From assembly GCA_024734555.1 (NCBI GenBank), contig JANPWX010000072.1, positions 3,506,420 through 3,570,419 on the forward strand: a DNA stretch of 64,000 nt. The letters run 5' to 3'. The notes beneath the pieces were generated by a model, which worked only from the letters and a program-made list of their open reading frames with translations, had not been told where the DNA came from and did no database searches. The translations under genes were made by a program, and so were the position numbers. Of the stretch, positions 60,539 to 64,000 are shown piece by piece. The stretch is from Trochalopteron elliotii. Its lineage: Eukaryota; Chordata; Aves; Passeriformes; Leiothrichidae. Within the stretch, counting starts at the first letter, position 1, and the number at the start of each line of letters is the position of its first letter.

Positions 60539-62889
60539 AGCCTCTTTACCTTCTCCCCCTGACCTTTCTTGCACCCCACCTCTAACAACTCAAGCAAATT
60601 TTATGTGCACAAATTGATTACTGTAGTAGGAGACCACAAAAAGTTTGAACTGTCTAAAATTTCTGGTTTTAAGCCCATTTCCATTGTTGTTTTTTTTTTT
60701 TTTGAGGAGATGTAGCAGCAACGCTTAAATTTAATTTCAAATTAATCTTGAAAAGAAACAGAGGGTTAATATAATGAACAATGAAATGGTAACAAGACCA
60801 CATAGACTTTGCATGGCTCTTAATGTGAGTGAATACTGTGCAGTATATGTAACATCTGCCAAAATATAAAATCTGGGGGCATGTACTTTTACATATGTGT
60901 TTTAGCAATAAAAAAGTATTAAAGATTCAGTTAGCCACAGTTATGAACTACAGGATTAACATTTTGGTTGAGCTGATATTGCAGGATAAAGTTGTATCCA
61001 ACAACAGCTTTACTAAATAAATAGCTCAATAACCTCACAAACTCACCTGGACTAGAACATAATATTCAGAAACATCCTTGACCTGCATGCATCAGAGGCA
61101 GACAGGTGTCAAATATTGTGAGGCCTTTGCCAGCTGGGGGGAACTTGAGTGCTGTGTGTGAGAAGTCAAGGCCAACAGAGGAAGATATTGATGGAAGTTT
61201 GAGATGACATGGCATGACTTCAGAAGGAGGGTGACCTCCAGAGCTGCAGGGGCCTCTGGTACTTTTCTGCTTTTTCTGGAGAAGCCCATGGCAAAAAATA
61301 TGTGGAAGTGACATCTGGCTGTTTTTGAATATCTGTGCAGGAGTGCTGTATTCTAGGATCTCCAGCATTGCTGGGGCTGTATGAGGAGCCACAGGGAAGC
61401 AAAGTAAGATTTACTAATCCAGAGGGGAACGCATCAGAGAAGAAAATCAGATTTCACATGACCCTTGAGTGGATTAATTCAATTTTTATTGGGATTCTAT
61501 ATAATTTACTCTAATAGTGTTTTTCTTACTTTTTGTTTGACAAGCTCATTGTCTCACTGGTCAGCTTACAATTATATGAGTCTTCCCTTTGCCACTTTGT
61601 TAATGAAATGTGGTTAGTCTTCCTTCCTCAAGAAAGCATGTAATTTTAGAAATTATTTTAAAAGAGCAATGAGAACAAAAATCACTTCTCCATAATTTTT
61701 AGGATGGAGCAACATGACCTACTAGTCAGAAAATATTTATCTCTGTGCATAAGCTGTTTTCACATCTTTAGCATTTATCAGTAAGCCTCTCATTTCATTA
61801 TTCTCATTGCTGTGGCTTCCATTTTATGCAAAATGAAGATAATATATAACTTCTGGCCATTCTGTTTTTTGTTATTGTAATTTACCATTTTCATAAATGG
61901 TTCCATGAGAACACTTGGATTAGGTTTCTTTTATTTCCAATGTATCGTTCTTGGCTTTTTGAGATATTTTTCTTATAGATTCTTGATTTAACCAAAAATC
62001 TTTGTACATAATAGTTGTATTTATATTGATTATCTCATTCTGCCCTTAACATTATTTTTTTAAAATTTATTTCCACTTGATGACTTTACTGCAAAACTAG
62101 AGTTGCCTTTCACCCAGAACTTTACCATCTTAATCGTGGAGTTGTAAAATTTTTCTTAATAGTTGACTCCTGCAGAGATTATACTTTACATTTTCAGTCT
62201 TACTATTTTTTCTCCCAGTGAATTGAATAAAATTTTCTTCTTTCATGTGAATTTGTTTCTTGAAAGAGGTGAACAGGAAGGAATCTTTTCCTAGTTTATT
62301 TCCAGGAGATTTGGCAGCGTGTTTGGTCATACCTTGAGTGTCTGAGTTTGCTGCAACCCCTATTTATTGATTCAGGCTTTCAATTGCAAATGCATGTGTT
62401 ATGGAGATTTTCTGTGATATTATGATATATACATTTGCCATCTTTTTAAAAAAGGCGTAGTCCTGAATCCATGTTTTCCTGAACTGTGTGTGCCATCTTA
62501 ATGTTCTTATTCATGTCTGTGTCTAATGCAAGAGTATTTATTGTTGTTCCATTCAGCTTTTATAGCTTGAAGTTTCACATAGAAAAAGGTAAAATGCTGG
62601 ATTCAACAACCATTATTAACATGATATACTTTTGAATCTTTATGCGTTTTCAATTTTTTTTTGACTTGGACTTGTTCAGGAACACACAGAAGATTAGTTT
62701 TACACTTTTAGCTGTAGTCATACTGAACGCATTCACTGCAATAGATTGAAATATATTGTTGTGAAGGAGGTGACTGGAGCATGCTTTTTGTATGCTTTCA
62801 TTCAGTTCCCTCTGATACTAGTGGAAGTGTTTACCCTTGGGTTTGAGCAGGCTCTTGACTAACGAGTTTTAATTACAACAGCTGAGCTA

Positions 62890-63150
62890 GAAGAGTTGTT
62901 CAGTGCTGTGAATGCAAAACAAAATGCTTGCTGCCTGCTGGATCTCCAAAGGGGGAAAGGATGCTGCTTTATCTCAGTGTTGTGTTTTCTTCTCATTAAG
63001 TGTCCTTCTGTTTGCAGATTTATGTAACATATTTGCTTTCCTCATTCATTAAGCACCAAATGGAAACAAATTTGCCAATTACCGCCAGTGTCAAATCAGT
63101 TTAGTTCCAGCGTGCAAAGTTGTGTTCGTCTTGCTTCTTGCCACCATATT
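62890..63150. promoter_or_regulatory. Candidate conserved non-coding block
   Basis: The stretch, especially about 63020-63130, is complex, free of repeat signatures, and contains motifs often seen in deeply conserved enhancers (CATTAAGCACC, TTTGCCAATTACCGCCAGTG). It is the stretch in this window I would most expect to align to other vertebrates. No alignment was available. Confidence 0.3.
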
Positions 63151-63422
63151 TGGAAAAGAGGCAGGGCTGTGTGCTAAGAGGTCATATCTGTGCTTCAGAA
63201 ATGTAATTTAGTTTTTCTTTTTCATTCTTTGTTGCCTTCAAAGCATAAATACACTGGAGCAACGCTGAATAAAATGCAATCCAGGGCATAATCTTAATAA
63301 TGCTTTGAAAAAGTGTTGTCACCTGTCTCGTGAGGAGCAGGAGCATCATGGTTCTGCACATGACATGAAAATTGGCAATGGCTTTTTCTTTGGACTACCA
63401 GATTTATTAATACTACCTTTCC

Positions 63423-63445
63423 TTTTTTTTTTTTATTTTTTTTTT
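63423..63445. repeat. Poly-T tract T12-A-T10
   Basis: Two long T-runs with a single A between. Confidence 0.88.
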
Positions 63446-63605
63446 ACTGACATGCTCCTTTCTTTAATTTTCTTTTATTTTTTTGTCATATATGTGCTTT
63501 CTGAACGAGTACTCACATGCTAGTGATGCATGCTTTATAACATTAAACTGTTGGATTTGTAAAGCTAAATGTAGTCCTGCAAGTATTACTGAAGTGGGCC
63601 TATTC

Positions 63606-63635
63606 CTATTCCTACCTACATCTAGGTAGGAATAG
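63606..63635. repeat. 13-bp-arm perfect hairpin
   Basis: CTATTCCTACCTA (63606-63618) and TAGGTAGGAATAG (63623-63635) are exact reverse complements around CATC. The left arm is preceded by a repeat of TATTCC, so template switching during replication is a likely origin. Confidence 0.88.
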
Positions 63636-63662
63636 CTCTGATTGCACTCTGAGTGCTAGTTT

Positions 63663-63700
63663 GACACTTAACCCAGAATTAGACACTTAACCCAGAATTA
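63663..63700 (+). repeat. Perfect 19-bp tandem duplication
   Basis: GACACTTAACCCAGAATTA occurs twice without spacer or mismatch, which suggests a recent event. It lies 27 bp after the 13-bp-arm hairpin. Confidence 0.95.
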
Positions 63701-64000
63701 TTTATGTAGTCACAGTCAAGCTGTGTTGTCCATTTGCCCAGTTTATGGTGCTAAGTCGTTTTTACTGTCTCTTGCACATTGCTTTTCTTTTTCAGTGTTC
63801 TTTCTGCTGGCATTATAAGGCTAAAAATATTTTAATTGGTTATTGGCAGCCAGAGGAAATTGAAAAATGTACACTAATTAGCCTTGCTTCCTGATCGTTC
63901 ACATGAATATAGACATTTTAGTCTCCCTAACACTTACAGGGTCAATTTTTCTAATTTCACACCGAATATATTAATGTGTAGAAGTGTCGTGCTCTACTGA

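Larger units (their letters stand above)
57330..64000 (+). other. SEMA5A intron after coding exon 2, distal part
   Basis: Intron with T-runs (59422-59437, 59549-59578, 60690-60703, 63423-63445), a 24-bp palindrome (60515-60538), a hairpin (63606-63635), a 19-bp tandem duplication (63663-63700) and two or three blocks with the look of conserved non-coding DNA. No exon encoding the expected next SEMA5A residues was found. Confidence 0.5.

Noticed and set aside
61060..61420. Slightly GC-richer segment with overlapping minus-strand frames
   Set aside because: No domain, no repeat family and no splice signals were recognised.

Overview
The window is AT-rich, CpG-poor vertebrate nuclear DNA, almost all of it intron. 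Two short exons on the + strand, about 17.4 kb apart, encode the N-terminus of a class-5 semaphorin. The spliced product carries the SEMA5A-type stretch VDFSQLTFDPGQKEL followed by GAR, so I call the gene SEMA5A. No other protein-coding gene, tRNA, rRNA or CRISPR array could be supported. The many short open frames look like chance.

Organism: a bird, probably a passerine. CR1 LINE 3' ends with ATTCTA-type tails, much older L3/CR1-clade LINE remains, and a roughly 1.07 kb LTR of a type I know from songbird genomes all point that way. LTR recognition is from memory, without a database search.

Layout: 1-36071 is read as the intron ahead of the first coding exon. No CpG island or promoter is visible, so transcription probably starts upstream of the window. 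This part holds a degraded ~2.3 kb L3-like LINE (about 21220-23500, +), a CR1 3' end (about 29085-29212, +), an old L3-like 3' end (about 30865-31130, -), simple repeats, C-rich tracts and several hairpins. Exon 36072-36273 has the likely start codon at 36147 and the signal peptide. Intron 36274-53670 (phase 1) holds a CR1 reverse-transcriptase remnant (-), a clear CR1 3' end (42776-43143, +) and microsatellites. Exon 53671-53770 opens the Sema domain. Intron 53771 onward (phase 2) holds the solo LTR (56258-57329), a 30-T tract, a 24-bp perfect palindrome around a CArG-type site, a 13-bp-arm hairpin, and stretches that look like conserved non-coding sequence. The next coding exon was not found and probably lies beyond 64000.

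I found no new biological system. The items most worth checking are the long inverted repeats, the candidate conserved non-coding blocks in the SEMA5A introns, the lineage-restricted LTR, and the old LINE. All repeat boundaries are approximate.
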